DNA from: Actinomyces sp. oral taxon 170 str. F0386
GTDB taxonomy: Bacteria; Actinomycetota; Actinomycetes; Actinomycetales; Actinomycetaceae
Length of the DNA: 64,000 nucleotides
Direction: 5' to 3'
Assembly: GCF_000195595.1 (NCBI RefSeq)
Contig: NZ_GL882511.1
Location: 1 to 64,000, forward strand
How positions within the stretch are numbered: position 1 is the stretch's first letter; every line of letters begins with the position of its first letter. A program made the position numbers and the translations under genes. The notes below the pieces were generated by a model. It was given only the letters and a program-made list of their open reading frames with translations. It made no database searches and was not told the DNA's origin. Of this stretch, positions 24,880 to 33,037 are shown piece after piece.

Positions 24880-24980
24880 TGGATGGCTTGCTTGTGCAAC
24901 GTTGGCGTCCGGTTCGCAGTCTTCGGTGGGGCCGGTGGGCGGCATGAGACGGCGCCTTCGTGAGGAACCTCGCGCCAACT

Positions 24981-25010
24981 TGCATTGAGTGCAATTCTGC
25001 ACTGAGTGCA
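24981..25010. promoter_or_regulatory. Candidate TetR autoregulatory operator
   Basis: TGCATTGAGTGCA-ATTC-TGCACTGAGTGCA consists of two near-identical 13-base units at 17-base spacing. The inner AGTGCA-ATTC-TGCACT is a perfect inverted repeat. It lies immediately upstream of the TetR start, so autoregulation is likely. Confidence 0.6.
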
Positions 25011-25020
25011 GGATGGTCGC

Positions 25021-25725
25021 GTGACCGGAACCGATCTGCGCGCCACTCAGGCGCGACGCACCCGCGCCGCCATCCGCGCCGCCGCGCTCGCCCTGACTCG
25101 AGAGCGCGGCTACGCGGCCATGACGGTCGATGACGTCGCCGCCCTCGCCGGTGTCTCCCGGCGCACCGTCTTCAACCACTTCTCCTCCAAGACCGACCTC
25201 CTCGTCGTCGGCCTGGAGCCCCCGGAGCCAGAGGCCATCGAGACCTTCGTCAACGGCACTGGAAGTCTCCTGGAGGACCTCGGTGCCCTGCTCGCCTCCG
25301 GTGCCGAGGCCGCCGAGTCCGAACGAGGATGGCTGCTGTCCTTCCCGGAGATCGTGCGGGACAACCCGGAGATCGAGCGAGCCATCCACGAGCGCCTGCG
25401 CGCCATCGCCGTGTCCCTCGCCGACGCCGCCGGTCGCCGCCTGGGCACGGAACCTTACGACCCTCGCACCCGCGCGGTCGTCGCCCTGGCCATGGCGATC
25501 CAGCGCAGCGCCGTGGACCTGTGGTGTGGACGCACTCATCCCTGGGAGCAGCGCCGCGAGGAGGCGCCAGTGCGCGCCGAGGTACCCGAGGCCTCGGCCC
25601 AGGCCCCAGAGGTCCAGCTGGTCGACGCCGTCCGCGCCATGGTCGAGGCGCTCTCCGACGTCGTCATCCAGGCGCCGTCCGACCGGCCCTCCCCCGTCTT
25701 CCAGACGCCGAACCCGCCCGGCTGA
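25021..25725 (+). CDS. TetR-family transcriptional regulator
   Basis: The 234-residue protein begins with a TetR helix-turn-helix (ARRTRAAIRAAALALTRERG, then MTVDDVAALAGVSRRTVFNHFSSKTDLL, residues ~10-60). A ligand-binding helical domain follows. The GTG at 25021 was selected because GCAGGA lies six bases before it; upstream GTG 25006 falls inside the operator-like repeat. The next gene, 72 bases downstream on the same strand, is a DHA2-type exporter. The likely role is drug-responsive repression of itself and that exporter. Confidence 0.88.
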   Translation: MTGTDLRATQARRTRAAIRAAALALTRERGYAAMTVDDVAALAGVSRRTVFNHFSSKTDLLVVGLEPPEPEAIETFVNGTGSLLEDLGALLASGAEAAESERGWLLSFPEIVRDNPEIERAIHERLRAIAVSLADAAGRRLGTEPYDPRTRAVVALAMAIQRSAVDLWCGRTHPWEQRREEAPVRAEVPEASAQAPEVQLVDAVRAMVEALSDVVIQAPSDRPSPVFQTPNPPG

Positions 25726-25797
25726 TGCTCGCCGGCCACCTCTTTCTCTTCCTTCTCTGACAGTTCCCACCCCTTCCATCTCGTAAAGGCGCTTACC

Positions 25798-27513
25798 GTG
25801 ACTCACACTTCTACGTCGTCGGAGCCAACCGGCACGGCTCCTGCCGGGCCGGGGGCCGACTTCCACCCCGATCGCCGCTTCTGGGCGGTCTACGCCTCGC
25901 TCCTGGTGGTCATGTTCCTGTCCGCCATGGATCAGACGATCGTCGGCACCGCCCTGCCCACTATCGTGGGCGACCTCGGCGGCGCCGCCCACATGGCCTG
26001 GATCCTGACGGCCTACACCCTGGCCATCACGGTCGCCATGCCCGTCTACGGCAAGCTCGGCGACCTCGTGGGCCGCAAGAACCTCTTCCTGGTGGCCATC
26101 GCCCTGTTCCTCATCGGCTCGGCCCTGTGCGGCACCGCCGACACCATGACCCAGCTCATCATCTACCGCTTCATCCAGGGGCTGGGCGGTGGGGGTTTGC
26201 TGATCTCCTCCCAGGCGATCACCGGCGACCTCATTCCGCCACGCGTACGCGGCACCTACATGGCCCCCATGGGAGCCATGTTCGGCATCGCCTCCATCCT
26301 GGGGCCCATCATCGGCGGTTGGCTCACCGACTCGGTCTCCTGGCGCTGGACCTTCTGGATCAACCTGCCGCTGGGCATCCTCGCCTTCATCGCCATCGCC
26401 CTGGTGCTGCGCCTGCCCAGCAGCCGCCTGACCAGCCCCATCGACTGGTGGGGGCTCGCTCTGCTGAACGCCGGCGCCATCGCCATCGTCCTCATGGCCA
26501 CCTGGGGCGGTAACCAGTACGAGTGGACCAGCCTTGTCACCATCGGCCTGGGCGCCGTCGGCCTGGTCTGTTGGGGGCTGTTCGCCTTCGTCGAGACCCG
26601 TGCCGTCGACCCCATCCTGCCCTGGTCGATCCTCACCAGCCGCACCTTCATCGTCTCCACGCTCGTCGGCATGCTTGCGATGGGTGGCATGATCGGTGTC
26701 CTGAGTTACCTGCCCACCTACCTCCAGATGGTCTACGGGTACTCGGCCACCGGCTCCGGCCTGCTCCTGGTGCCGATCACGATCGGGATGCTCGTCTCTT
26801 CGATCCTCTCCGGCGTCCTCGTCTCGCGCACGAACCGCTACCGGCTCTACCCGATCGTGGGGCCACTGGTCGCCGCTGGAGCCTCCTTCTGGCTCTCCCG
26901 CCTGACGACATCGTCTCCCGTCTGGCAGATCTCCGCGGCCACCTTCCTCATGGGAGCGGGCGTCGGCCTGTTCTTCCAGCTCCTGGTCACCGTGGTCCAG
27001 AACGCGCTCCCGGCCAGGTACCTGGGCACGGCCACCAGCGGCAACAACTTCTTCCGCGAGGTCGGCGTCTCCCTGGGCGCCTCGCTCATCGGTGCGGCCT
27101 TCTCCTCCGGTCTCACCTCCAACCTCACTGATCGGATCGGGGCGTTGGCCCGCAGCGCGGACCCGGCCGTCCTGGGGTCGCTCGCTCGGTTCAAGGACGC
27201 CGATACCTCCTCGCTCACCCCCGCCCTGGTCGACAAGCTGCCCACCGCCCTGCACGACGCCGTGGCGAGCTCCTACGCCGACGCCCTCCTGCCGATCTTC
27301 GGCTGGATGATCCCGCTGTTCGTGGCCACCTCCGTCATCGCTCTCCTCCTACCCGAGGTGCCCCTGTCCCAGAAGACCGCGATGGAGCAGATCGCCGAGG
27401 CCGAGAGCGCGGATGAGCCCGAGGTCAGTGAGTCTGAGTCGGCATCGCAGGAGCAGGAGCTGAACCCTGCAGAAGAGCCGGCGGAGCCGGAGTCGGTGGC
27501 CGACGCAGGATGA
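25798..27513 (+). CDS. MFS transporter, DHA2 (EmrB/QacA) family
   Basis: This 571-residue drug:proton antiporter has the 14-helix DHA2 pattern. Helix 1 ends with MDQTIVGTALPTIVGDLG (family motif D1). MPVYGKLGDLVGRKNLFL is motif A (residues ~83-100), and FIQGLGGGGLLISSQAITGD follows. Motif C (GPIIGGWLTDSVSWRWTFWINLPLG) lies near 180. The last ~70 residues form an acidic Glu/Ser-rich cytoplasmic tail (AEEPAEPE), a variable feature. It is probably co-transcribed with the upstream TetR gene. The 3' end overlaps the convergent membrane-protein gene by 89 bases. Confidence 0.9.
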   Translation: MTHTSTSSEPTGTAPAGPGADFHPDRRFWAVYASLLVVMFLSAMDQTIVGTALPTIVGDLGGAAHMAWILTAYTLAITVAMPVYGKLGDLVGRKNLFLVAIALFLIGSALCGTADTMTQLIIYRFIQGLGGGGLLISSQAITGDLIPPRVRGTYMAPMGAMFGIASILGPIIGGWLTDSVSWRWTFWINLPLGILAFIAIALVLRLPSSRLTSPIDWWGLALLNAGAIAIVLMATWGGNQYEWTSLVTIGLGAVGLVCWGLFAFVETRAVDPILPWSILTSRTFIVSTLVGMLAMGGMIGVLSYLPTYLQMVYGYSATGSGLLLVPITIGMLVSSILSGVLVSRTNRYRLYPIVGPLVAAGASFWLSRLTTSSPVWQISAATFLMGAGVGLFFQLLVTVVQNALPARYLGTATSGNNFFREVGVSLGASLIGAAFSSGLTSNLTDRIGALARSADPAVLGSLARFKDADTSSLTPALVDKLPTALHDAVASSYADALLPIFGWMIPLFVATSVIALLLPEVPLSQKTAMEQIAEAESADEPEVSESESASQEQELNPAEEPAEPESVADAG

Positions 27514-29578
27514 TGAGACCGTAGGCAGGGGTCAGCATGGGCACGAAGGCGAAGAGGAAGTAGTCGTAGAGGAAGATCAGCGTCGGCACCATGGTGATCG
27601 TGTAGGTCAATCCGGTGCCTGCGCCTGCTAGGATTCGCAGGATCCTCCGCGCGGGGAGCCATGTGAACACTGTCCAAGCGAGCGCCGCACCGCTGCACAG
27701 AACGGAGATCCCCGCAATCGGGAGCGCCTCGCGCAGCGGCGGCCAGGCCCTGACCGCGAAGCCGACCATGGACGTCCAGGCCAGGGCTGCCGATCCCCAT
27801 GTGCTTACGGCCGATGCGGGGTACCTTCCAGAGACCCACAGTGCGAGGGCCGCCAGCAGAGGGATGAAGGCGAGGTGAGCGCCCGCGGCGCCGGCTCCCC
27901 CGTGCGGGACGCCCCAGGCGATGGCCCCTACTCCGAGCACGACGGCGCTCGCCGCCAGGAGCCGTATCCACATGATTCTGCGTCCGGAGAGCATGCTCAC
28001 CGTTCTGGGGCCCGATCGGGGCATGGCCGACGGAACCGCCGGATGCGGGACAGGTGCGGGCCTGCTGACAGCACCGATGACGATGAGCCCGATGGCCCAG
28101 GGAAGGTTCACCATCCACCCCAGTAAGATGAGGAGGCCCCAGAGCGGGGGTGAGGCCAGTGACCCGATGATCAAGCCGACGACGGTGCGCAGTCCGGGCT
28201 CCATCCTCCGGCAGACGGACAGGCCGTCGATGAGGACTCCCACAGCGGCTGCCCCCAGCAAATAGGAAACGAAAAGAATCACTCCCGCAGTGCGATCGCT
28301 CCAGTGGCTCTGGGCGCCTGAGCGTGCAGTGATGGCATCGACCATGCTCAGTACGGTGAAGGCGGCACCAGCGATCGGCACAAGCATCGAGAGGAGAGTG
28401 GCGTACGCGGTGTGCTGCGGGGTCACTGCGGATCGCTCGCGCAGAAGGCTGACGGTGCCGACTATCAGGAAGAATCCGACCAGGCAGGACAATGAGGCCT
28501 GGATGAAGAATGCAGAGGCCACCCTCCGCCCCGGCAGGTAGTCGGCGGCGAAGAAGACGGCCATTGAGCAGAAGTAGGTGACAACCGCCAGGACACCGCA
28601 CCACAGGGCTGTCCTGCGGCCGAGCCTGACTCCGATCCGACGTGCCGTGCCGTGGTGTGTGTCGTCGTCGACGGCATTCTGGGGATAGGCGTCGGGAGGA
28701 GTGCCAAGCAGCCGGCTCTCCTCCGGAACGTTGAGTGATCCCGGGTACTTCGGAATGTCTGGGTCAAGGGGGTAGAGGTGCGGTGGAACCGGCGGTGCCA
28801 CTGACATCGACGGTGCCAGTGGCCGCTGGTGCACTCGCCGTCTAAGGGCGAGTGACATGATGGTGAGAACGATGGAGGCACCAAAGATCGAGATGGGGGT
28901 CAGCCCCATGAGGATAGTCGCCGCTGTTGCAGGAATCCCTATCAGAGTGGCGACCGCAGCACGCAGCACCGGGTGCAACCGGGTCCTGATGCTCAGGGTG
29001 CCTTCGACGGCGACTGCCATGGTGAGCACCCCCATGACGCCATAGGTCACCATGAGAGGCGTACTCAGACGACCAAGGAACGGGGCGGCAACATTGGCTT
29101 CGGCGGCCTCGAAGGCCATCGCCCCCGCGATGTTCGCCACCGTCGCCACCACGCAGGTCAGTGCCGCCATCACCGCGGCGACGAAGGCGTGAGGCGCAGG
29201 CAGCACTCCGCGCTCACGTGCCAGGCCTAGGTATCCGGCCGCGATGACACCCCCCGGGAGGGTCATCATCGCCTGGTGGATCCAGCTGAAGATCGTGTCG
29301 TTGCCCTGGCTCTCTGTAGCGTTCGCGATGAACAAGAGGGCGAAACCCGCCAGGCTCAGTAAGAGGCCGATCGCTGCGCACCACAGGGCGGCCCGCACGC
29401 CCAGCCGGTTCCCCATCCCGTGGAGAAAGACCGACCACCGTTGCCCGACCGTGGGGCGACTGCGCCCCAGCGCCTCGGCCTCGTCCAGCATGATGCCGAG
29501 CAGGACCTCGCCGTGGTGAGCCCGCCAGCTCCTCGGGTACCACCGGAGGAGACGTCGGTAGTACTGCTCCTCCACCAT
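27425..29578 (-). CDS. Large multi-pass membrane protein coupled to PadR
   Basis: The 717-residue protein starts MVEEQYYRRLLRWYPRSWRAHHGEVLLGIMLDEAEA, a short amphipathic motif seen at the N-terminus of many PadR-linked actinobacterial membrane proteins. Two similar halves follow (each opening with a variant of 'RRTALWCGVLAVVTYF'), then a third helical block, giving about 16-18 hydrophobic segments. I recognise no catalytic or transporter motif. Its ATG is one base beyond the stop of the PadR gene, so the two are translationally coupled. The 3' end overlaps the MFS gene on the other strand. The function is unknown. Confidence 0.75.
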   Translation of the reverse strand: MVEEQYYRRLLRWYPRSWRAHHGEVLLGIMLDEAEALGRSRPTVGQRWSVFLHGMGNRLGVRAALWCAAIGLLLSLAGFALLFIANATESQGNDTIFSWIHQAMMTLPGGVIAAGYLGLARERGVLPAPHAFVAAVMAALTCVVATVANIAGAMAFEAAEANVAAPFLGRLSTPLMVTYGVMGVLTMAVAVEGTLSIRTRLHPVLRAAVATLIGIPATAATILMGLTPISIFGASIVLTIMSLALRRRVHQRPLAPSMSVAPPVPPHLYPLDPDIPKYPGSLNVPEESRLLGTPPDAYPQNAVDDDTHHGTARRIGVRLGRRTALWCGVLAVVTYFCSMAVFFAADYLPGRRVASAFFIQASLSCLVGFFLIVGTVSLLRERSAVTPQHTAYATLLSMLVPIAGAAFTVLSMVDAITARSGAQSHWSDRTAGVILFVSYLLGAAAVGVLIDGLSVCRRMEPGLRTVVGLIIGSLASPPLWGLLILLGWMVNLPWAIGLIVIGAVSRPAPVPHPAVPSAMPRSGPRTVSMLSGRRIMWIRLLAASAVVLGVGAIAWGVPHGGAGAAGAHLAFIPLLAALALWVSGRYPASAVSTWGSAALAWTSMVGFAVRAWPPLREALPIAGISVLCSGAALAWTVFTWLPARRILRILAGAGTGLTYTITMVPTLIFLYDYFLFAFVPMLTPAYGLIILRRPPTPAPPALLQGSAPAPAMPTQTH

Positions 29579-29579
29579 C

Positions 29580-29927
29580 TCAGGCCACCCCCCAACGCGC
29601 GGTCTGCGGCCGGGGGCGCGCGGCACTCAGGCTAGCCCGAGCGGCTCTCACGGAACGCTCCAGCGCCTGCGTCTCGGCGGTCAGCAGGTCGATGCCGGTC
29701 TCGGTGATGCGGTAGTAGCGCCTCGCCCTGCCGTCAACGACCTCCTGGCCGTCGGAGCGGATGAGGTCCTTGCTCTCCAGGCGCTCGAGGGTCGCGTACA
29801 GGGTGGTGGGCTTCAGGCGGGCCGCGCCGTCGGAGAGCAGCGCCGTCTCCCGCAGGATCTGGTAGCCGTGCCGGCGCCCGTTGGCGAGTGAGGTGAGAAT
29901 CCAGAAGGCCGAGGAGGACAGTGACAT
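29580..29927 (-). CDS. PadR-family transcriptional regulator
   Basis: The 115-residue protein has the PadR winged-helix signature: AFWILTSLANGRRHGYQILRET, LKPTTLYATLERLESKDLIRSD, and RRYYRITETGIDLL. It heads a two-gene unit with a large membrane protein and most likely represses it through the inverted repeat at 29938-29958. The ATG at 29927 fits the family start; an in-frame GTG two codons upstream is possible. Confidence 0.9.
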   Translation of the reverse strand: MSLSSSAFWILTSLANGRRHGYQILRETALLSDGAARLKPTTLYATLERLESKDLIRSDGQEVVDGRARRYYRITETGIDLLTAETQALERSVRAARASLSAARPRPQTARWGVA

Positions 29928-29937
29928 GGGCACAACT

Positions 29938-29958
29938 ATATGACCGAATCGGTAATAT
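29938..29958. promoter_or_regulatory. Candidate PadR operator
   Basis: ATATGACCGA-A-TCGGTAATAT is an inverted repeat matching at 9 of 10 positions, located just upstream of the PadR start. Position and symmetry fit autorepression. Confidence 0.6.
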
Positions 29959-29970
29959 GTCAGGAGAGGG

Positions 29971-30123
29971 TTGGTGGAGGTTGGAAGCGCCCCGTTCTCG
30001 AAGTGGTCTCAGGTCCGTGCCGAGGCTCTCTCGAGCCTGGTGCACATGGGCTGTGCGGTTAAGCACACCGACGCCCGCATCCAGGTCGAGGACCGGATGA
30101 CCCGGTACTTCCACGTCGGCTGA
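29971..30123 (+). CDS. Possible small protein, unknown
   Basis: This 50-codon frame reads LVEVGSAPFSKWSQVRAEAL, then VHMGCAVKHTDARIQVEDRM and TRYFHVG before the stop. CAGGAGAGGG directly precedes the TTG at 29971, with a GTG one codon on. The amino-acid composition looks coding, but I recognise no family; it may be the remnant of a longer gene. It is divergent from the PadR gene. Confidence 0.3.
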   Translation: MVEVGSAPFSKWSQVRAEALSSLVHMGCAVKHTDARIQVEDRMTRYFHVG

Positions 30124-30189
30124 GGCCGCTTCGCCTGTCCCCGTCATGCAGTACAGTCGCCCTCGAGCGGTAGCCCGAGGAAGGATGAG

Positions 30190-30699
30190 ATGGTGGTTGA
30201 ACGGAAGCTCAGGCGGCTACCGCCGGTGGTGCTCCTGGCGGCGGCCGGGCTGGCACAGAGCGCCATAGCGCGCGGCCGGAGAATGACGCCGTCGTCGATG
30301 ATGGTTGCCGCCCCCGTACTCGGGATCTCGATATGCGCGCTCGCCGGAAGTGCGGGCAGTTTTCTTCGGCACCGCACAACGGTTGATCCGGTGAGGGTCG
30401 AACGCGCGCGGCACCTCGTCGTGGACGGTCCCAACCGACTGACGCGCAATCCCATGTACCTGGGTCTGGCGGGAACGTTGCTCGCGCACGCGATCGCGCG
30501 CAGGAGCCCGTCCGCGGTGATCCCGCTGGTCGGCTTCGTCTGGCTGATCGACCGATACCAGATACCTGCGGAGGAGAAGGTCCTGGAGGAGAGGTTCGGA
30601 CAGGCCTATCTCGACTACAAGGAGGCCGTTCCTCGTTGGCTGAACGTCCCTGTCTCATCGCCGGGCGACCTCGGCCGCGAGTCGAAGGTGCGCCGCTGA
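30190..30699 (+). CDS. Isoprenylcysteine carboxyl methyltransferase-family membrane protein
   Basis: The 169-residue protein has three or four hydrophobic segments and the ICMT/PEMT-type motif LVVDGPNRLTRNPMYLGLAG (residues ~76-95). EEKVLEERFGQAYLDYKEAVPRW follows. Bacterial members are SAM-dependent membrane methyltransferases of largely unknown substrate. AAGGATGAG precedes the ATG. The gene stands alone. Confidence 0.85.
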   Translation: MVVERKLRRLPPVVLLAAAGLAQSAIARGRRMTPSSMMVAAPVLGISICALAGSAGSFLRHRTTVDPVRVERARHLVVDGPNRLTRNPMYLGLAGTLLAHAIARRSPSAVIPLVGFVWLIDRYQIPAEEKVLEERFGQAYLDYKEAVPRWLNVPVSSPGDLGRESKVRR

Positions 30700-31022
30700 C
30701 GAGGGGAAGCCCCTTGACGATGATCTGCTGGACGAGGTTGCCAACATTGGTGGTCGGCCGGGCCGATGCTGTCGTCTTTACTCAGAAGGCCCTGGGTGGA
30801 GCGAGCCTCGCGGAGAGGCTCAAGGTCTCCGGGCTGCCTGCTCAACTCATCCCCACAGGGTCGCCGACGAACGCCTTCCGGGCTCCGTTCGCTCTGGTTG
30901 CGCCGCCGCCATCGCCCGCATCAAACGGGCGCTGAGCCGAGGGAGGGGAGCGGTCGGAGCCGGGTGACACGGCTCGCACGGCCGGTCGGAATGGTCCGAT
31001 CATCCTCGTAGTTGAAGGTTGC
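30700..31022. other. Intergenic stretch, no convincing gene
   Basis: One forward frame reads ADAVVFTQKALGGASLAERL, then KVSGLPAQLIPTGSP, which has coding-like composition. It has no proper start or recognised family, so I treat it as a possible remnant only. Confidence 0.35.
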
Positions 31023-32090
31023 ATGAAAGCATTCGGGTTTCTCAGCTTCGGACACTACGGACACGGTCGCGGCCCTGGTGACCCCGACGCCCGCCAGGCG
31101 CTCAAGGACGCCGTCGAGATCGCGGCCGGCGCCGACGAGATCGGCGTCAACGGAGCCTACTGGCGCGTCCACCACTACGCCCGCCAGGCCGCCGCCCCCA
31201 TCCCGCTGCTCTCTGCGGCCGGCGCCCGCACCAAGCGCATCGAGGTCGGCACCGGCGTCATCGACATGCGCTACGAGAACCCGCTCTACCTGGCTGAGGA
31301 GGTCGCCGCCCTCGACCTGCTCACCGACCAGCGCATCGCCATCGGCATCTCCCGGGGCTCCCCGGAGCAGGCCCGGCGCGGTTGGGAGACCTTCGGCTAC
31401 ACCGGCAGCGCCGACCCGCGCGGGGCCGACGTCGCCCGTGCCCACACCACCCAGTTCCTCGACGCCATCCGCGGCGTCCCGCAGGCCGATCTCGACACCA
31501 GCGGCGGTATGGCCCCTGGCGCCAGCTCCCGCCTGCGCATCGAGCCGCACGCCCCCGGCGTGGACCGCCGCATCTGGTGGGGCGCCGGCTCACGCGAGAC
31601 CGCCGAGTGGACCGCCCGGCAGGGCCTGAACCTCATGAGCTCGACCCTCCTGACCGAGGCCACTGGCGAGGGCTTCTCCCACCTCCAGGCCGAGCAGATC
31701 CGCCGTTACCGCGAGGCCTGGAAGGAGGCCGGCCACAACTGGACCCCGCGCGTGAGCGTCTCGCGGTCGATCTTCCCGATCGTCTCCGACGTCGACCGCA
31801 GGTTCTTCGCCCTGCGCGGCGAGGACTCCCATGACCAGATCGGCATTATCGACGGCCTGCAGTCGACCTTCGGGCGCACCTACGCCGCTGAGCCCGACGT
31901 TCTCATCGAGCAGCTGGCCCAGGACGAGGCGCTCCACGCCGCCGACACCGTCATGCTCACCATCCCCAGCCAGCTCGGTGTCGACTTCAACCTCCACATC
32001 CTCCAGGCCTTCGCCGAGCACGTCGCTCCCGCACTGGGCTGGCAGCCCAACACGGCCGGACCGGTGACGGGCTACTCCCTGGAGGACTAG
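31023..32090 (+). CDS. LLM-class flavin-dependent oxidoreductase
   Basis: The 355-residue protein has the luciferase-like monooxygenase TIM barrel. It starts MKAFGFLSFGHYG and continues APIPLLSAAGARTKRIEVGTGVIDMRYENPLYLAEEVAALDLLTDQRIAIGISRGSPE, the typical strand order with the FMN-phosphate region at GISRG. It would use reduced flavin to oxidise an unknown small substrate. It is not linked to an operon; upstream there is about 320 bases of non-coding DNA. Confidence 0.88.
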   Translation: MKAFGFLSFGHYGHGRGPGDPDARQALKDAVEIAAGADEIGVNGAYWRVHHYARQAAAPIPLLSAAGARTKRIEVGTGVIDMRYENPLYLAEEVAALDLLTDQRIAIGISRGSPEQARRGWETFGYTGSADPRGADVARAHTTQFLDAIRGVPQADLDTSGGMAPGASSRLRIEPHAPGVDRRIWWGAGSRETAEWTARQGLNLMSSTLLTEATGEGFSHLQAEQIRRYREAWKEAGHNWTPRVSVSRSIFPIVSDVDRRFFALRGEDSHDQIGIIDGLQSTFGRTYAAEPDVLIEQLAQDEALHAADTVMLTIPSQLGVDFNLHILQAFAEHVAPALGWQPNTAGPVTGYSLED

Positions 32091-33037
32091 CAGCCCGACG
32101 GCGGTCACTGTCTCGTCAGACCGCAATACGGTGCCGTCGTGGAGGACACGGGCGAGGAGGCCCCGATGGCCGGGCCGCCCATGGGGGCGTCCGTCCTCAC
32201 TCGGCATGCCTCACCCAGGTTCCGGCCCGACGTCGTCGGGCGCCCGGCTTACCAGGAACGTCAGGATCGTCTGCTTCCCCGCCTTATTCGATAGAGGAGA
32301 GTGCGGTGAAGAAACCGGCGCAATGATGTCGAAAAATGACGCGGCCTGTGGGTCCGGGATGAGCCCGGGCCCACAGGCCTCTGTCGTTGAGGATGGTATC
32401 GCCCTGGATTCCCATAACTCCAGGGGGACTCACCCTCCTTCGCCAGAGCGGTTCGCGTCGGGCTCCCTATCAACCCGAGCGGCCTCGAAATCCGATCGGT
32501 CATCGGGCTCCCCAACCCTCGCGACCAGTTCCGTCCGGCGGCGGTTACTATGCAACCCGCTGCTCCTGTGGGAGCACTTCAATATATCTGAAAGTTGTCT
32601 GGGAAGTATCTTGATATATTTCTTCTGTTTTCATGAGATTTCTTGCTTGAATTCCGGTGTTATGTTGTTGACGCCATGTTTTTGTCGCATTTTAAACGCA
32701 TAAGTGTTCCCTCTTGCTTTCCAACAGAGCTTGTTTTCGATGTTTATCGGTGGTCGTTGCTCTCGATGGCGAAAGCTGAGGCATTGGCGTGCTCGACTCT
32801 CATCGACGACTGTGATGTCGGCGTGAGATGGCGAATCGTGATCAGTGAAAACATGCACACATCAGCCCTCGATGTGCTGTGTGGTCGGTCGGTTTCGGCG
32901 AACTGCCAGATCTCGTTTCGGAAACGAGGTGTATTGTTCAGCCGTCCAACCGTCAATCAATGGGCGGAAGGTGAGGGTCATCCGTCTCACCAGGCCGGCC
33001 GCCGTCGCGCCCCGATCTCTTCAAGGAGCACTTGACT
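32091..33037. other. Long non-coding stretch with a hairpin
   Basis: No supported gene lies in these ~950 bases. A stem with arms at 32345-32358 and 32364-32377 (CCTGTGGG...CCCACAGG) may terminate a transcript. Bases 32570-32760 are unusually AT-rich and could hold the promoter of the PAS gene downstream or be foreign DNA. Frames that stay open here lack coding-like composition. Confidence 0.5.

Noticed and set aside
24877-27255. Very long minus-strand open frame opposite the TetR and MFS genes
   Set aside because: It is Gly/Asp/Gln/Arg-rich low-complexity sequence typical of the antisense of high-GC genes, and the plus-strand proteins have clear motifs and membrane helices.
32643-33035. 130-codon frame upstream of the PAS gene
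   Set aside because: It lacks coding-like composition and a ribosome-binding site and runs through the probable promoter and the PAS ribosome-binding region.
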